NCBI GenBank assembly: GCA_052035915.1
Contig: JBPOHE010000005.1
Span: 1-34,774, forward strand
DNA from: JBPOHE01 sp052035915
GTDB taxonomy: Bacteria > Pseudomonadota > Gammaproteobacteria > Chromatiales > Chromatiaceae
Length of the DNA: 34,774 nucleotides
Direction of reading: 5' to 3'
The translations under genes were made by a program, and so were the position numbers. Below the pieces are notes generated by a model that saw only the letters and a program-made list of their open reading frames with translations, did no database searches and was not told the DNA's origin. Position 1 is the stretch's first letter. The number at the start of each line of letters is the position of its first letter. Below are positions 1 through 8,561 of the stretch, piece by piece.

Positions 1-52
1 CCTCTTCAAATCGCATCTTCCGGATCTCCTGTAACAGTTTCGTTCGGTTCAT
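1..52 (-). CDS. Transposase N-terminus, cut by the window edge (ISNCY-like)
   Basis: On the minus strand an ATG at 52 opens a frame reading MNRTKLLQEIRKMRFEE before the window ends. This matches my recollection of how ISNCY-family transposases begin. A strong ribosome binding site (GAGGAGGT on the minus strand, about 56-66) sits just upstream. Only 17 codons are present, so the catalytic domain cannot be seen. The gene reads away from smc. Confidence 0.6.
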   Translation of the reverse strand, partial: MNRTKLLQEIRKMRFEE

Positions 53-124
53 CGGGTACCTCCTCGGCACCCACTACACCGGACAGATCATGTGCTACAA
101 CACCGGACAGTTTATTTGCTCCCT
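53..124 (-). mobile_element. Terminal region of the insertion sequence
   Basis: Between the transposase start and smc lie two direct copies of ACACCGGACAG (76-86 and 100-110), a spacing often seen in transposase-binding IS ends. The run ACCGGACAG followed by TTTATTTGCTCCCT (102-124) probably marks the outer tip. A close match without the TA insertion occurs at 18172-18191. The exact IS boundary and any target duplication cannot be fixed from one end. Confidence 0.45.
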
Positions 125-182
125 ACACCGCCCCCGGCAGCGGCTTGTCCCAGCGCGTCGGCTTCCTGTATCTTACCCCTTC

Positions 183-3100
183 ATGCGGCTCGAAAAGATC
201 AAGTTGGCGGGTTTCAAATCCTTCGTCGATGCGACGGTGGTCCACCTTCCCAGCAACCTGGTGGGCATCGTGGGACCCAATGGATGCGGTAAATCCAATG
301 TGATCGACGCCGTGCGCTGGGTCATGGGGGAAAGCTCGGCCAAGATGCTGCGGGGCGAATCCATGGCCGATGTCATCTTCAACGGTTCCACCGCGCGCAA
401 ACCCGTCGGCGCCGCCGTCATCGAGCTGATGTTCGACAACAGCCTGGGCCGCGCCGGTGGCCAATACGCCAATTACAACCAGATCTCGGTCAAACGCCAG
501 ATCTCCCGGGACGGCGACTCGTCTTATTTTCTCAACGGCACCCGCTGTCGCCGCCGGGATATCTCGGATCTCTTCCTGGGCACCGGCCTGGGGCCGCGCA
601 GCTACTCCATCATCGAACAGGGGATGATCTCCCGCCTCATCGAGGCCAGACCCGAGGACCTCCGCCTGTTTCTCGAAGAGGCGGCGGGGATCTCCAAGTA
701 CAAGGAACGACGACGGGAGACCGAGACCCGCATCCAGAGCACGCGGGAGAACCTCAGTCGCCTCAACGACCTGCGCGACGAGGTGGGAAAACAGTTGCAG
801 CATCTCCAGCGACAGGCCGCCACCGCGGAGAAATATAAGGAACTCAAGGAAGCGGAGCGGGTGCTGAGCGCCGAGCTCCTGGCCTTGCGCTGGCGCGATC
901 TCGACCAGCGCTTGGCCGCGCGACGGGACTCGATCGGCGGGCTGGAAACGGCCTGGGAGGCCCTGGTCGCCCGCCAACGCCACCTGGAGGCCGTGCTCGA
1001 AGACGAACGCGACCGCCACCATGACCTCAACGATCTCTTCAACCAGATCCAGGCCAGGTATTACGCCATCGGTGCCGAGATCTCCCGCCTCGAACAGGGA
1101 CTCGGCTTTGCCCGGGAACGGGCGCGCAAGCAGGAACAGGATCTGGCCCAACTGCAAACGGATGCCCGGCGTCTCGACCAGGATCTGGCCCAGGACGAGT
1201 CCGGTCGGATCGCTCTCCTTGAAGAATTGCAGTCCCTGCTGCCGACCCTGGAAGAGGATGAGCGCCAGGAAACCAGTGCGAGCGCCGCCCGCCGGGAGGT
1301 CGATCGTGCCCTGCAGGACTGGCAACACCACTGGGACGGCTTCAATCAGGAGGCGGCGGTGCCCACCCAGGTGGCCCAGGTCGAACGCTCCCGCCTGAAT
1401 CAACTGGAAACCCAGGGTGACCGTCATCAGCGCCAGATCCAACGCCTGGAGCAGGAACTGGAGCGACTAGAGACGAAGGATCTCGAGGTGGAGATCCTGG
1501 AAATGGCCGCCAGAGAGGAGGAAGTGGTCCAGCTCGACGACCTGGCCCAAGGGGAATTGGACAAGATCCTCAAGGCCATCGAGCAATCTCGGGGTCGCTT
1601 GACCTCCCTTCTGGCCGAGTTGGACCGATGCCGCGCCGGGTTGCGACGGGATCAGGCCCGACAGGATTCCTTGCAAACCCTGCAACAGGCGGCCCTGGGT
1701 AAGGATCGGCGGGACCTGGGCCGCTGGCTCCACACCCAGGGCCTCGCCCAAGCCCCGCGTCTGGCCGAGGTGATCGAGGTCGAGCCGGGCTGGCGACGCG
1801 CCGTCGAAGTGGTGCTGGGCGATCGCTTGCAGGCCGTCTGCACCGAACATCCGGAGGCCCATATTCCGGCCATGACCGGGGTGACGGGCTCCCTCACCCT
1901 GGTGGCGACCAGACGGAACGAGGATGATCCGCCCCCGCTCGGGTCCGATCGGCTGCGGGCCCGCATCCGTGGGCCGAAGTGTATCGACTCTCTCGTCAAT
2001 GGCGTGCGCCTCGCGGATTCTCCGGAGGCGGTGCTGAGGGACCACCCCAGGCTGGTCCCGGGAGAATCGCTGGTGACCCGGGAAGGGATCTGGATCGGGC
2101 CCGACTGGGTTCAGGGTCGCGATGGCCAGGATACCGGGATGGGGGTGCTGCAGCGGGCGGAAGAACTCCGCACCCTGCAGATGGCGGTTGCCAGTGGCGA
2201 AGAGCAGGTTGCACAATTGGAACTGGATCTGGAAAGGGAACGCCAACTCCACCGGCAACAGGAAGAGGCCCGGGATGGCGGCCAAAAAAAACTGCGGCAA
2301 CTGGGGCTGGAGCTGGCGGAGATTCGCGCCCAACTCGCCCAACGGCATACCAGGCGGGAGCACATCCTGGCCCGACAGCAGGCGATTGCCGCCGAGATCC
2401 ATGAGGTCAACGAGCAGGCCCAGATGGATGTGGAGGCGATGCAACGAGCCCGCGAGCGATTGCACCAGGCCCTGGAGCGGATGGAGGAACTGGCGCGGCA
2501 GCGCGATGTCCTGGTGCAGCAGCGCGAGGCTTGGCGCGAGCAGGGACGGAGGCTCGGTGAACAACTGGAGCAGCTTCGCTCGCGGCGACAACGGCTGGCG
2601 TTGCGGGCCGAGTCCATCCGCGCCTCCCGACAGTCGCTAGAACAGCATCTCGATCGCACCCGGAGCCAATTGGCGGAGATCGGCCGACGGGGAGACGAAT
2701 TGCGACTGGCATTGGCCGCCGGGGAGGAACCGATCGATCGCTTGATGGAAGATCTGGAGCGACAGCTTGGCCTGCGCCTGAAGGTCGAGGCCGAGTTGGG
2801 AGCGACCAGAACCGAACTGGAAGGGCTGGATGCCAACCTCCGGGAACACGACCGCGAGCGCCACCAGCTCGATGGGGAGGCCCAGCAACTCAGGGCCAGA
2901 TTGGAGGCGGAACGCCTGGACCGCCAGGATCTGAAGGTCCGACTCAAGACCCTGGAAGAACCCCTGGCCGCGGCCGGGGTCGTGGTGCAGGAAATCCTCC
3001 AACGGCTGGAGGCGGGGGCGAGCGAGGCGGTCTGGGCGGAAAAACTGAACAAGCTGGAGCTACGCATCGAACGCCTGGGTCCGGTGAATCTGGCGGCCAT

Positions 3101-3689
3101 CGACGAATATCAGGACCAGGCCCGACGGATGGAGTACCTGGAGGCCCAGTTCGCCGATATCAACGCCTCCCTGGAGACCCTGGAGAATGCCATCCGCAAG
3201 ATCGACCGGGAGACGAGATCCCGTTTTCGCGAGGTCTTCGACCAGGTCAATACGAGTTTCCAGGAGTTGTTCCCGCGGCTGTTCGGAGGCGGCCATGCCT
3301 ATCTGGAACTTACCGGCGATGATTTGCTCAATACTGGGGTGTCGGTGATGGCGAGGCCGCCGGGAAAACGCAACAGCAGCATTCATCAGCTTTCCGGAGG
3401 GGAAAAAGCGCTTACCGCGGTGGCCCTGGTGTTTGCTATATTTCACCTCAATCCCGCACCCTTCTGCATGCTCGATGAGGTCGATGCCCCCCTGGACGAT
3501 GCCAATGTGGGGCGTTTTTGTGAATTGGTGAAATCCATGTCCACTCAGGTTCAATTTATCTTCATCACTCATAACAAAGTGACCATGGAGATGGCCAACC
3601 AACTCACCGGTGTCACCATGCAGGAGCCCGGGGTATCCAGGCTGGTAGCGGTGGACGTGGAAGAAGCGGTCAAGCTGGCGGCAATTTAG
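183..3689 (+). CDS. smc: Chromosome segregation/condensation ATPase SMC
   Basis: SMC forms the ring-shaped ATPase that, with ScpA and ScpB, compacts and helps segregate the chromosome. From the ATG at 183 the product is 1168 residues, the normal length. It begins MRLEKIKLAGFKSF, with a Walker A motif GPNGCGKSN at residues 31-39. Two long charged coiled coils flank a hinge around residues 500-650. The C-terminal head carries the signature LSGGEKAL and the Walker B/D-loop segment CMLDEVDAPLDD. A longer frame opens at 90, but its extra 31 residues are encoded by IS-end DNA and lack SMC similarity, so the internal ATG is preferred. No clear Shine-Dalgarno precedes 183. It is followed 22 bp later by zipA and then ligA, the usual gammaproteobacterial order. 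The IS end lies only about 60 bp upstream, so the native promoter may have been displaced. Confidence 0.96.
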   Translation: MRLEKIKLAGFKSFVDATVVHLPSNLVGIVGPNGCGKSNVIDAVRWVMGESSAKMLRGESMADVIFNGSTARKPVGAAVIELMFDNSLGRAGGQYANYNQISVKRQISRDGDSSYFLNGTRCRRRDISDLFLGTGLGPRSYSIIEQGMISRLIEARPEDLRLFLEEAAGISKYKERRRETETRIQSTRENLSRLNDLRDEVGKQLQHLQRQAATAEKYKELKEAERVLSAELLALRWRDLDQRLAARRDSIGGLETAWEALVARQRHLEAVLEDERDRHHDLNDLFNQIQARYYAIGAEISRLEQGLGFARERARKQEQDLAQLQTDARRLDQDLAQDESGRIALLEELQSLLPTLEEDERQETSASAARREVDRALQDWQHHWDGFNQEAAVPTQVAQVERSRLNQLETQGDRHQRQIQRLEQELERLETKDLEVEILEMAAREEEVVQLDDLAQGELDKILKAIEQSRGRLTSLLAELDRCRAGLRRDQARQDSLQTLQQAALGKDRRDLGRWLHTQGLAQAPRLAEVIEVEPGWRRAVEVVLGDRLQAVCTEHPEAHIPAMTGVTGSLTLVATRRNEDDPPPLGSDRLRARIRGPKCIDSLVNGVRLADSPEAVLRDHPRLVPGESLVTREGIWIGPDWVQGRDGQDTGMGVLQRAEELRTLQMAVASGEEQVAQLELDLERERQLHRQQEEARDGGQKKLRQLGLELAEIRAQLAQRHTRREHILARQQAIAAEIHEVNEQAQMDVEAMQRARERLHQALERMEELARQRDVLVQQREAWREQGRRLGEQLEQLRSRRQRLALRAESIRASRQSLEQHLDRTRSQLAEIGRRGDELRLALAAGEEPIDRLMEDLERQLGLRLKVEAELGATRTELEGLDANLREHDRERHQLDGEAQQLRARLEAERLDRQDLKVRLKTLEEPLAAAGVVVQEILQRLEAGASEAVWAEKLNKLELRIERLGPVNLAAIDEYQDQARRMEYLEAQFADINASLETLENAIRKIDRETRSRFREVFDQVNTSFQELFPRLFGGGHAYLELTGDDLLNTGVSVMARPPGKRNSSIHQLSGGEKALTAVALVFAIFHLNPAPFCMLDEVDAPLDDANVGRFCELVKSMSTQVQFIFITHNKVTMEMANQLTGVTMQEPGVSRLVAVDVEEAVKLAAI

Positions 3690-3711
3690 CATCTATAAAG
3701 AAAGAACAAGA

Positions 3712-4548
3712 ATGGAAGCCAACCTATTACGTATCGTACTTTTTGGTGTCGGGCTGCTCATCCTGCTCGGGATCTATCTCTGGGATCGTCACAAACGCAA
3801 CAAGCGGCGCATGGAGGAGATCCGTCAGGCCAGGGCGGAGAAGGATGGGCTGGATGACCCCTATGGTTCTTCGGCCATGGATATCGGCGATCTGGACACC
3901 GAGGCCCCTTTCGACGTGGACAAGGAATTGGATCATCTCAGCCGTTCCATGGACGGAGGCGAGGCTGCCGGGCCAGCGACGGAGAGAGAAGGGAGGGCGA
4001 AAAAGCGGCCCTGGTGGTTAGGTGGTGGGAAAGAGAAGAGCAGCGGCGAGGCCGTGGAGGAAGAGCGGGCCGAGGATGAGAAGCCGGCCATCATCTCCCC
4101 CGAAGAAGGGGTACCCACCAAGATCATCCAGATCAATCTGGTCGCCCGGGACGATCACTTCGAAGGCAACGATATCCTCCGCGCCGCGAAGGACATCGAA
4201 CTGGTCCTGGGCCCCATGGATATCTTCCACCGCTTTCCGGGAGGCCAACGTCGGGGTCGTGCCATGTTCAGCGTCGCCAACATGGTGGAGCCCGGGGTAT
4301 TCCCCGTCAACGGCATGGCGGATTTCAAAACCCCCGGCCTCATCCTCTTCGCCCAACTGCCCGGTCCCTATGATGGTATCGCCCTCTTCACAGATATGCT
4401 CTTCACCGCCGAGCGCCTGGCCACCCTGCTCAACGGCGAACTCCAGGACGAGACCCATAGCGCCCTGGGCAAGCAGACCATCGAGCACATCCGTGAGGGG
4501 ATCCTGGAGCACCGGCGGCAGGTACAGTTGTTGCGGAAAAAGCGCTGA
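3712..4548 (+). CDS. zipA: Cell division protein ZipA
   Basis: ZipA anchors FtsZ filaments to the inner membrane during early divisome assembly. The 278-residue product starts with a single N-terminal membrane segment (about residues 5-25, LLRIVLFGVGLLILLGIYLW) with its short N-terminus outside. A charged linker rich in Glu, Lys and Arg follows (about 30-135). The C-terminal FtsZ-binding domain occupies about 140-275, with recognisable stretches such as GRAMFSVANMVEPGVFP and TPGLILFAQLPGP. The linker lacks the Pro/Gln-rich character of the E. coli protein. The gene lies 22 bp after smc and its TGA overlaps the ligA ATG (TGATG), pointing to one transcript with translational coupling. Confidence 0.93.
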   Translation: MEANLLRIVLFGVGLLILLGIYLWDRHKRNKRRMEEIRQARAEKDGLDDPYGSSAMDIGDLDTEAPFDVDKELDHLSRSMDGGEAAGPATEREGRAKKRPWWLGGGKEKSSGEAVEEERAEDEKPAIISPEEGVPTKIIQINLVARDDHFEGNDILRAAKDIELVLGPMDIFHRFPGGQRRGRAMFSVANMVEPGVFPVNGMADFKTPGLILFAQLPGPYDGIALFTDMLFTAERLATLLNGELQDETHSALGKQTIEHIREGILEHRRQVQLLRKKR

Positions 4549-6572
4549 TGTCCGTGCCGGAGGAGGCGCGGGCCCGGGTCGAGCGCCTTCACCGGGAGAT
4601 CGAGTACCACAATCGCCAGTATTACGTCCTCGACGACCCCAAGATCCCTGATGCCGAATACGATCGCCTGCTGCGGGAACTCCAGGAGCTCGAAGGGCGC
4701 TACCCGGAACTCCTGACCCCGGATTCCCCCTCCCAGAAGGTGGGTGGCGAGCCTCTGGACTCCTTTGCCGAGGTCAGCCACCGCCTCCCCATGCTCTCCC
4801 TCGACAACGCCTTCAGCGATGCAGACCTGGCCGCCTTCGATCAGCGGCTGCGGGAACGCCTGGGGATCGAGGTCATTCAGTACAGCGCCGAACCCAAATT
4901 GGACGGCCTGGCGATCAGCCTGATTTACCGCCATGGGGTGCTGGCGCAGGCCGCGACCCGGGGCGACGGTCTCAGGGGCGAGGATGTCACCCAGCAGGTG
5001 CGCACCATCCGCACCCTGCCGCTACGCCTGCTCGGCGCGGGTTACCCGGAACTCCTGGAGGTACGGGGTGAGGTATTCATGCCCCGGGCCGGCTTCGAGG
5101 CCATGAACGCCCGTGCCCAGCGTAGCGGCGACAAGATTTTCGCCAATCCCCGCAACGCCGCCGCCGGCTCCCTGCGTCAACTGGATCCCCGCGTCACCGC
5201 CGGACGCCCGCTGGATCTTTATTGTTATGGCCTGGGGGTAGTGGAAGGCGGCGACTTGGGCGCAAGCCAGGCTGAGGCCATGCGGCGTCTGGCCGACTGG
5301 GGGCTGCGGATCTCCCCTGAACTGCGCCTGGTTCAGGGTCTCGAGGGCTGTCTGGCCTATTATCGGGACATCGGCCGGCGTCGCGATCAGCTCCCCTACG
5401 ACATCGACGGGGTAGTCTTCAAGGTTGACCGCTTCGACCACCAGCAACGGCTTGGCTTTGTCTCCCGGGCACCCCGCTGGGCCATCGCCCACAAGTTTCC
5501 GGCCCAGGAAGAGATCACCCAGGTCGAGGCGGTGGAATTCCAGGTCGGTCGCACCGGTGCCCTGACCCCGGTGGCCAGACTCAAGCCGGTGTCCGTCGGC
5601 GGGGTCAGGGTCAGTAACGCCAGCCTGCACAACATGGATGAGATCGGGCGACTGGATCTGCGCCTCGGCGACAGCGTCATCATCCGCCGGGCCGGGGATG
5701 TCATCCCGGAGATCCTGCGGGTGCTGCCGGAACGCCGTCCCCCGGGGGCGGCACTGGTGGAGTTGCCCGCGCGCTGCCCGATGTGCGACTCGGACATCCT
5801 CAAGCCCGAGGGCGAGGCCGTGGCGCGCTGCATCGGCGGTCTCTACTGCCCGGCGCAACTCAAGGAGACCATCCGTCATTTTGCCTCCCGGCGGGCCATG
5901 GACATCGAAGGGCTGGGGGAAAAGCTGGTTGGTCAGCTGGTCGATCGCGGCCTGGTCAAGACACCCGCCGACATCTACCGCCTGGACCTCGCCAGCCTGT
6001 CCGGGCTGGAGCGCATGGGGGAAAAATCCGCCCAGAACCTGCTCGACGCCATCCAGGCCGGCAAACAACCCGGCTTGGCCCGTTTCCTCTATGCCCTGGG
6101 CATCCGCGAGGTGGGCGAGGCCACGGCCCTGGCCCTAGCCCGACACTTCGGCGGTATCGAGGGCCTGCGGCAGGCCGATGAGGCCCAACTGCAACAGGTT
6201 CCGGATGTCGGACCCGTGGTCGCCGCCCATGTGTACCGCTTCTTCCGCCAATCCCACAACCTCGAAGTCATCGAGCAACTCCTGGCGGCGGGCGTCTCCT
6301 GGCCGCCACCACCCCCCAGAAGCCAGACCGCCCTCCCCTTCACCGGCCTGACCTTCGTCATCACCGGCACCCTGGATCAACCGCGGGAGGAGATCAAAGG
6401 GCGGTTGGAAGCCCTCGGCGCCAAGGTCAGCGGCAGTCTGTCGAAAAAAACCAGCTATCTGCTGGTGGGTACGGAGCCGGGCTCCAAAGTCGACAAGGCA
6501 CGGGAACTGGGGGTGGAGATCCTGGATCAGGCCGGACTGGAAGCCCGGCTGCGCCGAGCCGCGACCGACTGA
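4548..6572 (+). CDS. ligA: NAD+-dependent DNA ligase LigA
   Basis: LigA seals nicks in duplex DNA using NAD+ and is the main replicative ligase. The 674-residue length is standard. The N-terminal Ia domain contains HNRQYYVLDDPKIPDAEYD (NAD+ binding). The nucleotidyl-transferase motif KLDG places the adenylated lysine at residue 117. An OB fold follows, then a four-cysteine zinc finger (CPMCDSD ... CIGGLYCPAQ), helix-hairpin-helix repeats and a C-terminal BRCT domain starting near LPFTGLTFVITGTLD. The start overlaps the zipA stop by one base. All catalytic motifs look intact, so a functional housekeeping gene is expected. Confidence 0.97.
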   Translation: MSVPEEARARVERLHREIEYHNRQYYVLDDPKIPDAEYDRLLRELQELEGRYPELLTPDSPSQKVGGEPLDSFAEVSHRLPMLSLDNAFSDADLAAFDQRLRERLGIEVIQYSAEPKLDGLAISLIYRHGVLAQAATRGDGLRGEDVTQQVRTIRTLPLRLLGAGYPELLEVRGEVFMPRAGFEAMNARAQRSGDKIFANPRNAAAGSLRQLDPRVTAGRPLDLYCYGLGVVEGGDLGASQAEAMRRLADWGLRISPELRLVQGLEGCLAYYRDIGRRRDQLPYDIDGVVFKVDRFDHQQRLGFVSRAPRWAIAHKFPAQEEITQVEAVEFQVGRTGALTPVARLKPVSVGGVRVSNASLHNMDEIGRLDLRLGDSVIIRRAGDVIPEILRVLPERRPPGAALVELPARCPMCDSDILKPEGEAVARCIGGLYCPAQLKETIRHFASRRAMDIEGLGEKLVGQLVDRGLVKTPADIYRLDLASLSGLERMGEKSAQNLLDAIQAGKQPGLARFLYALGIREVGEATALALARHFGGIEGLRQADEAQLQQVPDVGPVVAAHVYRFFRQSHNLEVIEQLLAAGVSWPPPPPRSQTALPFTGLTFVITGTLDQPREEIKGRLEALGAKVSGSLSKKTSYLLVGTEPGSKVDKARELGVEILDQAGLEARLRRAATD

Positions 6573-6622
6573 AACAGCTCACCAGGGCCCGCCCCGGGTC
6601 CGATCATCCTCGGGAGAACCGC

Positions 6623-6910
6623 ATGACCGCGCTCACCAAAGAGCAACAGATCCTCATCACCATGCGTAAGGTGCTGACCGGCATCATCCGTGAGACCACC
6701 CCACCACCGGGCCTGCAACACCCCTTGTCGGCCCAGACCATTGAAGACATCCGCCTCTGTCTGGGGCTGATCGCCGCCCGTGAACGGGAACTGGCCGACG
6801 CCCAGGGACGCTCCATGGAACGTCCCCATTACGCCGACGAACCCCAGACCGCCACGGTGGTACCTATCGGTCGCTTGAAGAAAGCCGGGGAAAACCAAGA
6901 GGACCCATGA
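6623..6910 (+). CDS. Small conserved protein downstream of ligA
   Basis: A 95-residue soluble protein beginning MTALTKEQQILITMRKVL. It is mostly helical with a charged C-terminus and no signal peptide or membrane segment. A good ribosome binding site (GGGAGA, 6 bases before ATG) supports the start. It follows ligA by 50 bp on the same strand and may share its transcript. I recall short proteins of this type near smc/ligA in sulfur-oxidising gammaproteobacteria, sometimes labelled as ScpA-like. The sequence shows no motif that proves a link to condensin, so no function is assigned. Confidence 0.75.
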   Translation: MTALTKEQQILITMRKVLTGIIRETTPPPGLQHPLSAQTIEDIRLCLGLIAARERELADAQGRSMERPHYADEPQTATVVPIGRLKKAGENQEDP

Positions 6911-7397
6911 GGCGCCTTCAGCCGCCTTCCTGCTTGGAGAGGGAGGAAGAGGCTTCTGATTTCTATTCAGGGCGCTCCCGGGCCTGGGCGCCTTGGTTCG
7001 GTTTTTTGTTCTCTGTTAGAGAACAATACTTTTTCATATTGGCATATTGTTCTCTAAAAAAGAACGGAAGATGGCCATTTTTCGCCCAGGCCCGGAATAT
7101 CCGATATCAATTGTTGTTAGGATTTATCACTTGCAGAGCGGGCAATATAAAACCCGATTAGCAAGTTAGGCGATTGCCGGCAACCCGGCAACCCGGGCAA
7201 CTCGGTTAGAATGTCCGCCGACGGCAAGAAGGGGCTGGTCCCGGGTTCAGGCTCCATTCACCCAAGCCGAGATACCCTGGCAAGATTTCCACGCCGGCAT
7301 TGATTCCCGGCGGCGCTGGCGCAACCAACAACAGCAGGGCAAGACCAGGCTTCCCCGCCGCCGGTACGACTTCGATCCTCAAGTCCAGGGCCTCATC
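6911..7397. other. Intergenic region holding repeat copy 1
   Basis: These 487 bases hold the 118-bp palindromic element at 6978-7095 and a short degenerate GC-rich tandem run near 7173-7206 (variants of CGGCAACC). An 84-codon open frame at 6907-7161 runs straight through the palindromic element and has no family features, so it is not taken as a gene. No tRNA or clear terminator was seen. Confidence 0.6.
6978..7095 (+). repeat. Dispersed palindromic element, copy 1 (118 bp)
   Basis: The ends are a perfect 13-bp inverted repeat, CCGGGCCTGGGCG at 6978-6990 and its complement at 7083-7095. The AT-rich core has two 17-nt dyads, GTTCTCTGTTAGAGAAC (7008-7024) and GTTCTCTAAAAAAGAAC (7049-7065), with centres 41 bp apart. 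The inner arms AGAGAACAATA (7018-7028) and TATTGTTCTCT (7045-7055) also pair perfectly. The first dyad starts 30 bp after the left tip. Two further copies occur in this window in the opposite orientation. It contains no coding sequence, so it resembles a MITE or REP-like element. Confidence 0.85.
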
Positions 7398-8561
7398 ATG
7401 ACAGCTTCTTCCTCATCCAGGCCGCCCTCGCGGAACAAGCGTATCGCGGCGGTGCTGACGGCCCTCGCGGTCGGCGGTACCGCCGTCTGGGCCATCGTCA
7501 ATGGTCCCCGGTCGGAACCGACGACCAAGGTCGCCGCCGCCATCAAACCGGCCCTGAGCGTAACCCTGACCAAGCCCCAGACCCTCGACTGGCCACGCAC
7601 CCTGACGGCCAACGGCGACATCCTGGCCTGGCGGGAGGCGATCATCGGCGCCGAAATCAGTAACTACCGCCTCACCGAGGTGCTGGTCGACGTCGGCGAT
7701 CAGGTAAAGAAAGGCCAACTCCTGGCCCGCATCTCCAGCGACACGGTGGCGGCGGAGCTGGCCCAATCCCGGGCGGCGGTAGCCGAGGCGGAGGCCACCC
7801 TGGCGGAGGCCAGGGCCAATGGCGATCGGGCGCGGCAATTGCAGACCACCGGCGCGCTGAGCGCCCAGCAGATCAAACAGTATCTGACCGCCGAACAGAC
7901 CGCGTCCGCCCGTCTCACGGCCGCCCGCGCCCGGGTGCAGGCGGATGAATTGCGATTGTCCCAGACCCGGGTCCTGGCGCCGGAGGCCGGGATCATCTCG
8001 GCCCGCGCCGCCACCCTGGGCTCCCTGGCCCAACCGGGACAAGAACTGTTCCGCCTCATCCTCGGCGGTCGTCTGGAATGGCGGGCCGAGGTCACCGAGA
8101 CGGAACTTCACCAGCTCCAACCCGGCCTCAGCGCCACCCTCACCACACCCACGGGCGACAGCGTCCAGGGACGGGTGCGCATGCTGGCGCCCACTGTCGA
8201 TCCCCAGACCCGCACAGCCATCGTCTATGTGGATCTGCCGCCCGCCGCCGACGAGGCGGGGATGCGGGCCGGGATGTTCGCTCGTGGCGAGTTCCAACTG
8301 GAGCGCGTCCCCGCCCTCACCCTCCCTCAGTCCGCGGTGCTGCTGCGCGACGGCCTCGCCTATGTGTTCCGCCTCGAAGGCGACACCAAGGTGGCCCAGA
8401 CCAAGGTCAGCCTGGGTCGCCGGGCGGGAGAGCGCATCGAGATCCTCGCCGGACTCGCCCCCGACACCCTGGTGGTGGCCTCAGGCGCCGGCTTTCTGGC
8501 CGACGGGGACAGCGTGCGCGTGGTCGAGCCCCCCATCACCCAGGCCAAGACGGCGCCATGA
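7398..8561 (+). CDS. RND efflux pump periplasmic adaptor (HlyD/AcrA family)
   Basis: This membrane-fusion protein would bridge the downstream RND pump to an outer-membrane channel. The 387-residue product has an N-terminal membrane anchor (about residues 14-35) without a clear lipobox. A barrel-sandwich (lipoyl-like) half begins near SNYRLTEVLVDVGDQVKKGQ, followed by an Ala/Glu-rich alpha-hairpin and the second lipoyl half (VLAPEAGIISARAATLGSLAQ). A beta-barrel and membrane-proximal domain complete it. Its stop overlaps the pump start in ATGA, indicating coupled translation. No outer-membrane partner is encoded nearby. The ribosome binding site is weak (CAGGG) and the open frame extends upstream without another usual start codon. 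Confidence 0.9.
   Translation: MTASSSSRPPSRNKRIAAVLTALAVGGTAVWAIVNGPRSEPTTKVAAAIKPALSVTLTKPQTLDWPRTLTANGDILAWREAIIGAEISNYRLTEVLVDVGDQVKKGQLLARISSDTVAAELAQSRAAVAEAEATLAEARANGDRARQLQTTGALSAQQIKQYLTAEQTASARLTAARARVQADELRLSQTRVLAPEAGIISARAATLGSLAQPGQELFRLILGGRLEWRAEVTETELHQLQPGLSATLTTPTGDSVQGRVRMLAPTVDPQTRTAIVYVDLPPAADEAGMRAGMFARGEFQLERVPALTLPQSAVLLRDGLAYVFRLEGDTKVAQTKVSLGRRAGERIEILAGLAPDTLVVASGAGFLADGDSVRVVEPPITQAKTAP

Noticed and set aside
90..182. N-terminal extension of SMC by 31 residues
   Set aside because: The extra codons are IS-end DNA (MCYNTGQF...) and the SMC family begins at MRLEKIKLAGFKSF.
123..1442. 439-codon minus-strand frame across smc
   Set aside because: It is a mirror frame produced by the high GC content; the plus strand encodes an unmistakable SMC.
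6978..7095. Integron attC site or CRISPR repeat as an explanation for the palindromic element
   Set aside because: There is no RYYYAAC/GTTRRRY core at the ends, no integrase, no cassettes, and copies are more than 10 kb apart rather than in an array.
6907..7161. 84-codon frame after the small ligA-linked gene
   Set aside because: It runs through the palindromic repeat core and has no family features.
7173..7206. Short tandem repeat of CGGCAACC-like units as a binding array
   Set aside because: Only about three imperfect units are present, which is common in GC-rich intergenic DNA.
8078..8557. N-terminal extension of the first RND pump
   Set aside because: It overlaps the adaptor gene in another frame; the family start is the ATG at 8558, coupled by ATGA.
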